Assembly: GCF_026745355.1 (NCBI RefSeq)
Contig: NC_079209.1
Coordinates: 29,034,865-29,098,864 of the forward strand
Source: Beta vulgaris subsp. vulgaris
Taxonomy: Eukaryota > Streptophyta > Magnoliopsida > Caryophyllales > Amaranthaceae
Length of the DNA stretch: 64,000 bases
Direction: 5' to 3'
Below the pieces are notes generated by a model. That model worked only from the letters and a program-made list of their open reading frames with translations, was not told the DNA's origin and ran no database searches. Each line of letters opens with the position of its first letter. Positions within the stretch are counted from its first letter, which is position 1. This document shows, piece by piece, positions 9,911 to 20,936 of this stretch. Made by a program: the position numbers and the translations under genes.

Positions 9911-10690
9911 GTGAACTACTTGGTGCGTGGTATTATTACTCCTGATTTTAGCTATCAACCAAAGAAGAAATTTATGTGGGATGTTAAGTATTATTTTTGG
10001 GAAGAACCTTTGTCATACAAGTTTTGTGCTGATGGTGTAATTAGATTTTGTATTCCTGAAGAAGATATACAAAGAATATTGCTTCATTGTCATTGTTTAG
10101 AGTGTAGTGGTCATTTTAGTACTAACAAGACAGTAGCTAAAATTTGGCAATCTGAATTTTATTAGCCTACGATGTATAAAGATGCAAGAAATTTTTTTGC
10201 TAAATGTGATAGATGTCAGAAAGTTAGTAATATATCTAAGAAAAACGAAATGCCTATGAATATTATTCTTGAAGTTGAACTGTTTGATCTTTGGGGAATC
10301 GATTTTATGGGTCCTTTTCCTCATTTTCTAAACAATAGATACATATTAGTGGCAGTTGACTATGTATCTAAGTGGATTAAATTTATAGCGAATCAATCTG
10401 ATGATTCAAAGGTTGTTATAAATTTTATTAAAAACAACATTTGTTCTAGATTTGGTGTTCCTAGAGCAATATTAAGTGATGGAGGCTCTCATTTCTGTAA
10501 TAAGCCACTTGATAGTCTTTTACGAAAATACGGGGTAACTCATAAAGTAGCTTTAGCTTATCAGCCTCAAACAAATGGCCAAGTAGAGCTTGCTAATAGG
10601 GAGCATAAGGCTTATTAGGCTATTAGAGAGTTAAACATGGACCTCAAAGCTGCTGGAGCTAAGAGACAGTTACAACTAAGTGAATTAGAA
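9911..10690 (+). pseudogene. Athila integrase, with the C-terminal part deleted
   Basis: The zinc-binding HHCC region is visible (HCHCLECSGHF near 10085, CDRCQ near 10207), then the catalytic core: [11 protein letters not shown] (first Asp, about 10300), [12 protein letters not shown] (second Asp, about 10480), and a Glu in GQVELANRE (about 10580). After LANRE the sequence jumps to HKAYWAIRELN-like text (stop in place of Trp) and LKAAGAKRQLQLSELEEF. In relatives these lie roughly 80 residues further on, so a deletion has fused the two. Integrase would insert the cDNA into chromatin. Confidence 0.85.
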
Positions 10691-11010
10691 GAATTCCCCA
10701 CACTTAATGTTTGCTAGTCGTCGAGCAAATTAGGACTATAATACTAGCATCTATTTGTCATTATAAATTTTGACTTCCCAACTGACTGACTTTTTAGGCA
10801 AATCCTATTATAAGTAGCATAACACAATTGAAAGTTCTTACAAAGACCAAAAATATGATTTATGAAAATAATTTTAGTTCAAAAACATTATTTATACGTC
10901 ACAAGCAATGAACTAAAGACCAACCAACTCTTCGAAAAGCATAATACTTCATGTACTAGTGCAACCCAATATTATTTCAACCCAACAATTAGTTTAATCT
11001 CATTATAGGA
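10691..11010 (+). other. Non-coding stretch before the 3' LTR piece
   Basis: AT-rich with no open frame of note. A short inverted repeat, TTTGCTAGTCGTCGAGCAAA, lies at 10709-10728, a form often seen at or near LTR starts, but I could not pair it with the other end of the element. Confidence 0.35.
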
Positions 11011-11290
11011 AGTAAAAGGTGAAACCCGAAACCTAGAACTATCTATCTCAGATTTGGTTATTACGTATTATCCTACCCTTTTAGTGCTAGAATTAGATTA
11101 GTTTTTATTTTTAGTAGTTTAATTTATCACCAGCTTTCACTATTTTTGGATCGTCTAAATAATATTAATATCTCTTAATTTGGTAGTTGATCATACCTCC
11201 TTGTGGGAAACAATATATACCTTGCTCACCTATACTATTATACTTGATCCGTACACTTGCGAAAATTGTAGGTATATTTTAGGCCGACCA
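11011..11290 (+). repeat. 3' LTR portion of the plus-strand Athila element
   Basis: Partner of 5324-5598, sharing the same start and ending in the same GGCCGACCA. A unit-wide comparison by eye shows many substitutions, so the element is old. Confidence 0.8.
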
Positions 11291-11334
11291 TTTGATCATC
11301 GGATCCTTAAATGGAGAGACACTTTATTATGTTT

Positions 11335-11428
11335 CTACAATAGTATAACTATCTCCCCGTGACTTCCCTAACTATAAGCTAGTCGACCTTAGGTTATTTT
11401 TTATTAGGTGATACGCTTTATCCTATCA
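11335..11428 (+). repeat. Fragment of an Athila-family LTR end
   Basis: ACAATAGTATAACTAT, GTGACTTCCCT, and GACCTTAGGTTATTTTT..TAGGTGATA match, on the opposite strand, the LTR end beside the Athila PBS at 29330-29430. It is therefore a plus-oriented piece of the LTR of the second Athila family, wedged between the first Athila and the Tekay gag. Confidence 0.65.
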
Positions 11429-11439
11429 AAACCCTCTCA

Positions 11440-12541
11440 AACCTAGATATCTCACCCCTTTATAATCTAAATCTCTCTCACCCCTCTCTCTATAAATTCT
11501 ATTTCCACCTCCATTATTGTTACCATTGTTACCATTGTTCGCATTTGTCCATTTTGACCTTGCTTCTTGGGACAGTTGAACGATTCGTGACCTAGTTCTC
11601 CACATTAGAAACATTTGATCCTTTCGCCATGACAAGTGAATCCTTCATGGCTCTTAGTACACTTCTTGCAAACAAAGTTCTTTTGTATCCTATTTCCTTG
11701 TTGGGCCTATTGTTGTCCAGAATTGTGATTGTTGCGGTTGTTGTAGCGTCCACCATTGTTGTTGTTGTTGGGCCTTTTATCATACCCTTGGTTGTTGCTG
11801 TTGCTAGCAGTTTCTTTTCTTTTATGTCTACTTAGCACCTCTCTTTCACGCTGCAGAATTCTCTCTAAGTTTGAGGCCTTAGCATACGCCTCTGCGAAAG
11901 TAGTTGAGGTACTACCTCCCATTCGAGTCTGAAGATCAAACTTAAGTCCGTCTTCAAACTTCTGAGCCTTAGTTCCTTCATCTGTAACTACAGTTGGGCA
12001 AAAGCGGACATACTCATTAAATTTCTGAACGTACTCTTGCACACTCATGTTATAGCTTTGATTGAACCTACTAAACTCATTGTATTTCTGCCTACGAATG
12101 TGCTCGGGAAAGAATCAAGCCTTAATTGCTACCTTAAACGCTTCCCAGTTAAAATTCTCTTGAGCTTTAACAATTGGTCCTACACTTTCCCACCAAGTAT
12201 TAGCGTCCTCGTGTAAATAAAAGGTCGCTTGGTCTACTTTCTGGGCCTCAGGCGTACCCGTGGCCGTGAAAATCTTTTCGGTCTCTTATCCAATTTTCGA
12301 GAAGTAATGGGTCTTCTCTACCAACAAAGGTTGGTGGTTTCAAAGAGGAAATCTTTTTCGCCATGGTAGCTTGCGGATCGTCTCCATGGTGGTTGTTGTT
12401 GAGCTGGTTTTGAAGGACTAAACCAAAGTTTTGAGCTAGTTGCTCCAGAGTCCTAAGTCGTGCTGCAACTTGTTTCGGAGTTTCGGCCATTTGGTTTTCT
12501 TGTCGTCTTTCTCTAGGTCGCGTATAAACGTATTGCATAAG
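11440..12541 (-). pseudogene. gag: Chromovirus gag with CCHC zinc knuckle, frameshifted
   Basis: The start is ATG at 12541-12536 region (MQYVYTRPRERRQENQMAET; an internal MAET may be the true start). The core includes KKISSLKPPTFVGREDPLLLENWIR (12340-12270), then frameshifts, then RRQKYNEFSRFNQSYNMSVQEYVQKF, FEDGLKFDLQTRMG, and AYAKASNLERILQRERE to about 11840. An Asn/Gly-rich linker follows. A CCHC knuckle occurs in shifted frames, CF.CGELGHESFNC, with CKKCTKSHEGFTC before it (11690-11560). This is the nucleocapsid/capsid precursor. At least three frame breaks are present. Confidence 0.85.
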
Positions 12542-12869
12542 CTACATGCGTTATTCACATGGGTGTTTCCACATTTCACATTGATTCTTATATAAAAGCT
12601 AATTCACATAATCATGGTTCTCACCATTCATTCATTTCATACTCAGTTCACATATCAAAAGTTTATCATTCATTTTACAATCATTTCACATGTCTAAAGT
12701 TCATTCATTACTCCAAAAGTGCCATAACAATTCGTTCATAGTAGCATACGAGTTTCGAATAAGTATCAGCTGCACCATCCTTAACTAAGTTAACAAGTTA
12801 ATTGATCTTTTACGATCTTAAGTAGAATCTAAGGGTCAGGGCTAGAGATTTGGGTTTCTAGTCAGCGTA

Positions 12870-13361
12870 CTAGGACGGATCTTCATCTTCATCTTCGTTT
12901 TCCTTTTCACTATGGTTTTCAACGGGTGGGGCAGGGCTTCTTTCTATTCCTTCATGATCACTATAGTTGGGTTCATCGTCATCGGAGGTTGCATAGTCAT
13001 TAAGCCACTTGGCTCTGACATCGAGCATTCTTTTCTCCAGGTTACTCAATGTGAGGTACCACTTCCCTTTCCAAGTGTATCGTTCATAGTTTGGCTTTCC
13101 ATTTTTCAGAATATCCGAGTATTCGTTCTTGATTCCGGCATAAGGGCCAACATTGGGGAGAGTGTGAATTAAAACATCGGCCTGTTTAGGCGACGTGAGG
13201 TGATCCGAATACCCGTGACCTTCATTAAGGTGGTAACACTTCATGGTTAAGCATAATCTATAGATGTAAGCTGAAATTGACTCTCCTACCCTCATCCTTA
13301 GAAGGTAAGGTCCTGACAGGGGTCTGGTGCATTTCCTGGCGGTCATACGTGTCCTGGCCAT
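12870..13361 (-). CDS. Intact extra ORF of the chromovirus with histone H3-tail-like N-terminus
   Basis: A 163-codon ORF from ATG (13361-13359) to TAG (12872-12870), the first ORF after the PBS and upstream of gag. Residues 1-12 are MARTRMTARKCT; histone H3 starts MARTKQTARKST, so nine of twelve positions agree, including Ala7-Arg8-Lys9 of the H3K9 site (mature numbering). Changes are K4 to R, Q5 to M, S10 to C. Residues 13-110 are basic to neutral with no family I recognise. Residues about 124-163 form an acidic tail (SDDDEP, EKENEDEDEDPS). The stretch directly before the ATG is T-rich and ends TTATTAG, so a splice acceptor could sit there. It is intact while the neighbouring gag is broken. 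Function unknown; the H3 likeness is seen, mimicry is inference. Confidence 0.6.
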   Translation of the reverse strand: MARTRMTARKCTRPLSGPYLLRMRVGESISAYIYRLCLTMKCYHLNEGHGYSDHLTSPKQADVLIHTLPNVGPYAGIKNEYSDILKNGKPNYERYTWKGKWYLTLSNLEKRMLDVRAKWLNDYATSDDDEPNYSDHEGIERSPAPPVENHSEKENEDEDEDPS

Positions 13362-13587
13362 CTAATAAAATATAAACAATTAATAAGTACCTTTAACAGT
13401 ACTTTCATACATGCACACATAACCCATTCGTACCCATACTAAACCCTTAAATAATATTTTAAACCTAATTTATTTCACCTAAATATTTTATTATCTTGAC
13501 TTCCTAACAAATTTTAAGTTTAACCTATTTGATTCACTTTCCTTAATTCCTATGTTTTAACAATTTTAATCTTTCCCTAGTTGATCT

Positions 13588-13605
13588 AACTCGGCTCTGA
13601 TACCA
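13588..13605 (-). promoter_or_regulatory. Primer-binding site, initiator tRNA-Met
   Basis: The minus strand reads TGGTATCAGAGCCGAGTT, of which TGGTATCAGAGC is the standard complement to the 3' end of initiator tRNA-Met. It lies three bases inside the LTR edge at 13609. Confidence 0.92.
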
Positions 13606-13608
13606 CTC

Positions 13609-14775
13609 TGTAATTCCCTCCCCGACCCGAACCCTTCTTCAGTCGATAAAACTCGGGTTTGGGGGAGAAAATAAATCCACTAGAGTTCGACTCGATGGGT
13701 GGCGCTACCGCCGCATTATCTCCTTGGAAATAAATGCAAGGCTAAATTAAAACAAACTAAACTCAAATTCATTAATCATTCAACTAAGTAAATCGTTCGT
13801 TAAACATTACTAATTATTTAAATGTTTTAGAGTTTCAACGGAAGCTAATCATATGCTAAGTGGATGACACTCTAAATGATCTCCCTTTTGTTCCCCCCGA
13901 TCGATCACCCACCTACACAAATACATTGAAAAGAGACAAGAGAGACAAGCTCCCAAAATCAGAAAAACTGAGTAATTCCAACTCCATCCCGTAAAATATT
14001 TAAGTTGAAAATACTTTGTAAAATAGTAGATTAATAGTTTTGGAAGTCCTAGCACATACACATATATATACACTGAATAATCACATCATTCATTCAATTA
14101 ATCCAGTTATTCAAGGAGAGGAAAGAGAACGCCAGTAAGCCGGGGCGAACCCCTGTAACCACTTAATTCAACATTGTAGGCCAGGGCGAACCCCTGTAAC
14201 CACCTACGGATATCATAATAGTCATAATAATAGAGTCCCTAGTGTGCACACCCCTTCTACTTGGATCACAACAGGAAAGAAGGAAGACAGTAACAGAATA
14301 ATCAGCATAGTAATCAGAGAACCTGTAGGGGCCGCTGAACCACTCATACAGGGCAACCTATTCATCATTTCCCTCCGATATTTCACTTTACGTGATTACA
14401 TCTTTTAATCAAGTCATCACATAAATCACGTACACATTTACGTCATCTTGTTCAATTTACGTCATTTTGTTCAATCCAGTGTGAACATCTTCAATCCATC
14501 ATAATCTCAATCCATTCATAGAGATTTCAATAATTCATTTCATAGACACAACCATCACTTCAGATTCATAATCATTTCAATATCACAAGTCTTTATTAAT
14601 ACCAATTTTCATAAATTCCCATAATAATAATAATAATAATAATAAAATAATAATAACAATAATAATCATAACAATCATAATCATAATCATAATCATAATC
14701 ATAATCATAATCATAATCATAATCATAATCATAATCATAATCATAATCATAATAATAATAATAATAATAATAATA

Positions 14776-14860
<85 letters not shown>

Positions 14861-16746
14861 CAAAATCATATAATAATAATCATAACATTATTAAATGACA
14901 TTAACTGATTGTAATAACGGTATAATGAACATCTTTGTCATCGTACATCGTCCATAGTCATGATTCATAATCGAAATCCATAATCATTGTCCATTTTGTT
15001 CTTCGTATTAATAATCCACATTAAATCGACAATCTATAATTATAGTCCATACTTATAAATTTTATAAGCACATAATAATCATGTAATCAATTCGTTTTAC
15101 GCTAACGGGATCTATATTTGGATGGACATCGGCGATTACCTCGTGACGCGTGCCCAAAAGTTAAGTTCACCGAACGGATTAGCTCTTGATATTCCTCGTC
15201 TACGAAATCGGAGTCTACAATAGATGTTAACGAGATCTAAGTTAGATCCTAAATAACCACCTTTTATATACGTATATAAAATAAACGATTTAAATAATCC
15301 AAATAACTTTACAGAAATTCTTAATGATCTTAAGTTAGCTATAAATCAAGTAAATCGTTTATGAAATCATCTTAAGTACTCAAAGATTACTTCAACTTCA
15401 TTTTATTAACTTAAATAATTATTTTAAACATGAAAAACTACTTTTTTTTTTTAATAGTCATGAAAAACTACTTTATTATACTCCTTATTCTTATTAGAAA
15501 ATTAGAAAACATTATCCAGTTATAAAATATTTAAATCAATCAAAATATACTAACTTAAACAATGTAAGCTAATTTAGGAAGTTTATGAGTTTTGGTTTTA
15601 AAGGTAAAGGTAAAATAATAAAACTACTTTAAAACACACGTAACTAGAAAGGCAAAAGGAAAAAAAAACTAGAAAGGCAAAAGGAAAAAAAAGGAAAAGG
15701 GAGTTTTCAGTTTGACAAACGACACAAGGGATAATGAAAGGAGGAGGAACAGGGGAGCGAAACAAGGGGGAGGTGGTGCTTGTGTGCGGCGATTTTGGCC
15801 GGCGCACGGTAAGGCTCGGCGAGGTGGGTAGCAGGTCGCTGGTCAGATGGCTAGGCACGGGTCGCGAAGCAGCAGACGTGCCGCAGAGGCGCTGCGAAGG
15901 GAGGGTCGCGAGGGTGAAGGGCTGCGAACAGGGTTTCGGAGTTGGTGGTTTCCGTCTGCCGCGGTGGGTAGCGCGACTCAGATGTTTCGAGGGTGGTGGT
16001 TCAGGCGGTTTTATTGTGGTGGTGAAAAGGAATAGAGGAGGTTGTTAATGGTGGTTCTCAATTTCATTTTTAATTTTCAAAACAATTTTCAGAAATTAAG
16101 GAAGAAGATAAAGGAATTGAAGCAAACCTTTGAAGTTTAACTTGTTTTCTTGAGCAATTGAATGTGTTTGGGTTGCTATTTATAGAGAAAATTTTCTGAA
16201 TTTGTGGAGCTTAGTCAAGCTCCATTAATGGTGGAAGTGAGGCTATGGTGTAGCTTTTGAAACTTTTACCCCCTAAAATCTGATTTTGTGGACTGAAGAT
16301 CAACTCTACTGACAAGAGTTGTAAATTGTTGAGAAAATTGGTTCTTGTGAGCTGTTGCAATTCAGACGAAGAAGAGGGAGGAAGATGATGAGAATTACGT
16401 TTTCATCTTCTTTCTTTTTTTTATTTTCCCTTTTCTTTTTGGCAAAATACATATGGACTATGGACTAATATTTGGGCTTTGGATTACTAATGTGGATGGA
16501 CAACATGAACAAACGTACCCACAAACAAATTTAAGGAGTGTGATTAATTAGAAATAATGAAATGAATAATAAAACAAGTAAATGATTTGATTGAAACTTG
16601 TTAAATAAATCAAAATTAAATGAATTCATTATTTTAATAAACATAGTTATCAAATAAAATCGCATTATCATAAAATGATTTTAAGTGGAAATAATATTAA
16701 ACCTTAATAAATAATAAATTAATCTTTGAAAATTTGGGGTATTACA
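13609..16746 (-). repeat. 5' LTR of the Tekay-type element, 3.1 kb
   Basis: Bounded by TG at 13609 and CA at 16746 in the plus reading, giving minus-strand TGTAATACCCC..GAATTACA. Length suits Tekay LTRs. Inside are a composite AAT/AATCAT microsatellite (14621-14880), a duplicated phrase GGGCGAACCCCTGTAACCAC (14144 and 14184 regions), and a GC-rich patch (about 15730-16040). No partner LTR is in the window. Confidence 0.85.
14621..14880. repeat. Composite microsatellite (AAT)n / (AATCAT)n
   Basis: Runs of ATA repeats flank about twelve near-perfect AATCAT hexamers (about 14665-14750), followed by more than thirty AAT units. It lies inside the Tekay LTR. Confidence 0.95.
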
Positions 16747-16831
16747 GTTTTGGAGGGCCCAACATGGCCTCCACATGGAAGGGAGTGGGCATGCTTCTGA
16801 ATGTCATGCACTTCCTATTTCGGGATACAAC
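16747..16831 (-). pseudogene. Athila integrase zinc-finger fragment, left of the CACTA insertion
   Basis: The minus strand encodes HAHSLPCGGHVGPSKT, the histidine half of the integrase HHCC domain, with a frameshifted VPEIGSA piece just before it. It continues, across the CACTA (16832-18346), from the integrase start at 18450-18347. It is cut at GPSKT by the Tekay LTR. Confidence 0.75.
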
Positions 16832-18346
16832 CACTAGTAGAAAAAGGATGATTTGCGTCGCATGCAAGGCAAAACGACGCAAAAATATAATTTGTGTCTC
16901 ATGCTATAAAGAGTGCGACGCAAATATCATTGCATAAGTACCAGATACGAGCTATACGCATCGCACCCTATCGATGTGCGATGCATACAGCTCATGTGCG
17001 TCGGACACTGAGGCCCATCCGACGCACATCGTTACATTACTAATGTGCGTTGCAAAACACTAATTTGCATCGGACCCTTTGGCCCATCCGACGCAGATCA
17101 GCCTAATTAAAAGCCCATCGCTAGTTTTAAATTCCTATCTTGTCTCTCAAACCCTAAAAATAAACGCTCCCCTCTAATCTAAACTCCCATTCTCTCTCTC
17201 TCCTAAACGCCGCTCAATCTCCTCTTTCGCTCCCCTTCTTCAATCTCCTCTCTCGCTCCCCTTCTTCAATGTCCTATCCAATCTCCCTACTCCTCTCTAG
17301 CTCCCCTTCTTCTCCTTTTCCCATAAAATAAAGCGAAGCAACAACTTCAACTTATTTTCTGCAATTAATTTCATTCGTTCACCAAAGATGAACGCGCACC
17401 AGATTTGCTCCAACTTCATTCGTTCGTTTCTATTTTCAATGAATGGTTTGGGGTTTGCCGGTTTTCTTAGAGATTCAGGTGAAGGGTCTCAGTCCAGATT
17501 CAGGTAAATTTTCAATACACTACCGCAAGACCAACAAATTCATCTTATTTTCTCTCTCCTCTCTAATCAACAACTTCAATAATCAGTCAAATTCATCTTT
17601 TGTGTTTTCTTATTTTTACGCCCTAATTTCTCGATTGTTATTGTTTAGTGATTTGCTGATTTTGAGATCAAACTACCCTGATTTGTTGATTCTGTGATTT
17701 TAAAGGAAAAGGGCTAGCTCTCGAGGAGGAAAAATCGGTAGAGGAGGAGGATGAATGATGACCGAATTTCGAGAAGCATCATAACACCTCGATTTTCAGA
17801 TCTACTCTAAATCGTCCAAGAAGAAAACAAAAAAATATATCTTCTTTCCTAATTTTATTAATTTTGTGGGTACGTTGTTAGTGACATTGTAATTTTTAGC
17901 CTAATTTTGTTGTAAAGTGAAATAAAACTGAATTTTTTTTCCTTCATTCAGATTATTTGCACTATTAATATACAAACTCTTTGATGTAAACTTCTTAGTT
18001 ATTGGGTGTTTTTATTTGTGTTTTATTTTTTTGACCTAAAATGATGGATTTGCGTCGCATGTTGTTAGAACAATTGACGCAGATCCACATTTTTTTATTA
18101 AAAAAATGGTTGATTTGCGTCTCACGTAGCATAGAGTGCGACGCAAATGGTGTTGGTGTACTGGGGTTCAAGAGCAACGTAGTATGTTGTGTGATGTCCG
18201 ACGCAAATTGCTAATCAAGTGCGTCGTTTCCATATCCGACGCAAATCTTGTATTCTTAATTTGCGTCCAGACCTGTGTCGTCGAACCAACGTCCGACGCA
18301 AATAATGATCCCAGGTCCGACGCAAATCATCAAATCTGTACTAGTG
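16832..18346 (+). mobile_element. Non-autonomous CACTA transposon, 1515 bp, TSD AAC
   Basis: Left end CACTAGTAGAAAAAGGATGA, right end TCTGTACTAGTG, with the 3-bp duplication AAC on both sides (16829-16831, 18347-18349). Both flanks have arrays of the subterminal motif TTTGCGTCG(C/G)A and its complement GACGCAAAT (16850-17100, 18050-18335). Interior: a CT-rich leader (17150-17340), an 84-codon open stretch without recognisable content, and AT-rich filler. No transposase; it must have been moved in trans. Orientation is assigned from the CT-rich leader. Confidence 0.95.
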
Positions 18347-18450
18347 AACGCCAATAGATTGTGTGCATCACAAAGCTTGTAACGTAGAAGGTCATCCCAA
18401 AAGTACTTTTTAGCCTCGTGAAGGAACTTCTTACTCTGTTGGTAACTCAA
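18347..18450 (-). pseudogene. Athila integrase N-terminus
   Basis: YQQSKKFLHEAKKYFWDD and LLRYKLCDA are the lead-in to the integrase zinc finger (compare the plus-strand copy at 9955-10030). The CACTA at 18346 interrupts it. Confidence 0.75.
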
Positions 18451-18490
18451 CTTGAGGGAGTATGCCCACTTAGATATAAATTGGCAAAGT

Positions 18491-19165
18491 CTACATACCC
18501 AGGGGTGGTTGAAGTGACTGCCAGGAGGTTATCATCAGGAAAAGAGTCATCAATGGGCAAACCCTCCTCCATATCCTCATACTACTGGACAAATGGTCAA
18601 CTACTACATTTTTTGTTCCCTTTTTATTTCTAATCTCTAATTCGAATTCTTGGAGAAGCAAAATCCACCAAATGAGTCTAGGATTTTCCTCCTTTTGGCT
18701 AGGAGGTACTTCAATACAGCATGGTCGGTATAAATAATTACCTTGGACCCCTAGCAAATTTAACATGAACTTGTCTAGTGCATAGACCACATTTAGAAGC
18801 TCTTTCTCAATGGTGAGACAATTAACTTGAGCTTCATCTAGTGTCTTGCTAGCATAGTATATCGCATGAAGAATGTTGTCTTTCCTCTAACCAAGCACAA
18901 CTCTCACACCGTAGTCACTAGCATCACTTAATATCAAACGGAAGATTCCAATCCGGAGATGGAATAATAGGGCAGTAATCAAGCTTGCTTAATCCTGTTG
19001 AAAGACAGAAGACACTCATCAATAAACATGAACTGGGCATCCTTGAGGACTAACTGAGTAAGCAATTTAGCAATGTTAGAGAAATCATAGATAAAGCGGC
19101 AGTAAAACCCTGCATGACCAAGAAAGCCTCGAACTCCTTTAACATTCACACGAGGAGGTAATTAC
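18491..19165 (-). pseudogene. Athila RNase H / connection region
   Basis: From about 19165 downward: a piece equivalent to FLGHAGFYRRFI, a degraded ASDYGVRVVLG (about 18930-18890), a [27 protein letters not shown] stretch (18845-18770), and [20 protein letters not shown] (18650-18590). The catalytic YTDH block is reduced to [12 protein letters not shown] in a shifted frame. Several stops. It matches the plus-strand RNase H region at 9301-9810. Confidence 0.75.
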
Positions 19166-19169
19166 TCAA

Positions 19170-20024
19170 TCACTTGAGTTTTTGCTTTATCCACTTGGAT
19201 GCCTCATTTAGAAATAATATGATCAAGTACGACTCCTTCATTAAACACGAAGTGACACAACTCCTAGTTCGATACAAGACAACCATACTCACATCATTTT
19301 TCAAAACTTTAGTCGTATTCATCAAACATGCATCAAAATCAGTTCCATACACGCTAATGCCATCCATAAATACTTCCATAATGGACTCAATGAACTCAGA
19401 AAAGATGGACCTCATACAACATTGGACAGTGGTGGGGGTATTGCATAGTCCAAATGGCATCCTTCGATATGCAAAGGTACCATAGGGGCATGTAAAGGTG
19501 GTCTTCTCCTGATCATCGGATGGATAAGTATTTAGAAATAATCGGAGTAGCCATCTAGAGAACAAAAGTAAGAGTGACAAGCTAGCATTTCCAACATTTG
19601 GCCAATAAAGGGAGAGGGAAAGTTTTCTTTCTTGGTAGCAACATTTAATTTCCTATAGTCAATGCACATACGCCAACCAATTACTACTCTTGTAGAAATT
19701 AATTCATTTTTGTCATTTTTGACAAGTAGTAGCTCCTTTTTTAGGAACCACTGGAATAAGACTTACTCACTTAGAATAATAAATGAGGTAGATGATGCCA
19801 GCATCAACCAATTTCATTACCTCTTTCTTAACTTCCTGCATATTGGAGTTCAAACAATGTTGGCCTTGTATACTAGGAAGATGATCATCCTCCAGGTTAA
19901 TTTTATGCATGCAAAAGTCAAGGCTAATACCTTTCAAATTATCGATACTATATCCAATGGCCTTTTTATATTTTCTCAAAACAAATAAAAGATAGAGACA
20001 TTTGACCATCATTCTGTGAATCAC
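19170..20024 (-). pseudogene. Athila reverse transcriptase, broken
   Basis: Starts with LRKYKKAIGYSIDNLKGISLDFCMHKINLEDDHLPS (19960-19860), then MKLVDAGIIYLIYYS. After breaks come DDQEKTTFTCPYGTFAYRRMPFGLCNTPTTVQCCMRS (19520-19410) and SIMEVFMDGISVYGTDFDACL (19395-19330). The catalytic FMDD is FMDG here. The C-terminus has a SHFMLNEG-like piece in another frame. Typical Athila RT. Confidence 0.85.
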
Positions 20025-20136
20025 TAATAATCACAAGATAATATTCAAATTCATCCATAAAAGCATATCTTATAAAAGGGGAAAGGGGTTTTAGCTCAGG
20101 TTTCTTTACCTCCACCGATTAAGTATCATGTACTAA

Positions 20137-20936
20137 TTATTCCCTCTCGTGACTGGTAATAATTATACTATCATGCTTTTCACATGTAAGAGTTGCTTCT
20201 AAGCCATCCATTTTAGCACTCAAGGGGCTAACTTCACCTGTAGAAGATTCAAAACAAAACAAAGCCTCCGATGGATCTCGCAGAAGGGATTGAGCCATAT
20301 CATCATTAACTAGTACATCAATGACATCAATTCTATAACAGGCTTCCTCTAGCATATGACTTTTTAGAGCATTGGTCAAACTAAAAGTAACTTTCTTATC
20401 TCCCACAATCAAAGTTAACTTGACATTCTTAACATCTATAACAGCTTCAATAGTATGAAGGAATGATCATCCTAAAATTATTGGTATTTGAGTATCTTCC
20501 TCCCTCTCAAGCACAACAAAATCCACAGGAATAAAAAATTAACCAACTCTCACAGGTTCGTTCTAGGGGTATTTAACAGAAAGGTCAGCCATTTGAAGCG
20601 TAATATTGGTGCATTTTAAATTTCCCATGTCAAGCTTTTTACAAAAGTAAGAGGCATGACACTAGCACTAGCACTCAAATCACATAAAGCTTTATCAATA
20701 AAATTGGTGCCAATGTTACAAGGGATAGAGAAACTCCTTAGGTCTTTCCATTTATGTGGGGACTGGTTTTGCAAAAGAGCACTACATTGTTCAATGAAAG
20801 CTATAGTCTTAACTTCATTAAAGGCTCTCTTCCTAGTTAGAATTTCCTTTAAAAATTTAGCATATGCAGGAACTTGAGTAATAAGTTCGATAAATGAGAG
20901 AGTAACCTGAAGATTTTTCACCACCTCCAACAACAT
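20137..20936 (-). pseudogene. Athila gag C-terminus and protease
   Basis: The 20936-20616 part has VTLSFIELITQVPAYAKFLKEILTRKR, IEQCSALLQNQSPHKWKDLRSFSIP, then KALCDLSASASVMPLTFVKSL, the protease active site with DLSAS for DLGAS. The second half (20600-20450) contains a degraded VDFVVLEREEDTQIPIILG. The 20412-20137 part is the protease-RT spacer. These are the same domains as 7432-8300 on the plus strand. Confidence 0.8.

Larger units (their letters stand above)
5155..11290 (+). mobile_element. Athila-lineage Ty3/gypsy LTR retrotransposon, decayed
   Basis: Plus-strand order is LTR piece (5324-5598), tRNA-Asp-type PBS (5605-5622), gag (about 5927-6640), gag C-terminus (7100-7680), protease (7680-8046), linker, RT (8400-9300), RNase H (9300-9800), integrase (9911-10690), and the second LTR piece (11011-11290). 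Integrase jumps over its C-terminal region, and the env/3' region of complete Athila elements is missing. Many stops and frameshifts make it dead. Protease, RT and gag phrases are typical of Athila. Confidence 0.88.
11429..16746 (-). mobile_element. Tekay-type chromovirus (Ty3/gypsy), truncated after gag
   Basis: Minus-strand order is LTR (16746-13609), initiator-Met PBS (13605-13588), an extra ORF (13361-12870), then gag (12541-11440) with zinc knuckle. Protease and pol are missing; sequence changes to an Athila LTR fragment at about 11428. The LTR begins TGTAATACCCC on the minus strand and ends in AATTACA, ends that I associate with Tekay/Del chromoviruses. The LTR interrupts the integrase of the minus-strand Athila at GPSKT (16747), so it inserted there. 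Confidence 0.8.

Noticed and set aside
15734..16048. Gly/Arg-rich ORF on the plus strand
   Set aside because: Lies antisense inside the Tekay LTR in a GC-rich patch with overlapping open frames on both strands; no recognisable domain.
16747..16831. Host gene exon next to the Tekay LTR
   Set aside because: The minus strand reads HAHSLPCGGHVGPSKT, a retroviral-type integrase zinc-finger segment continuing the Athila element across the CACTA.
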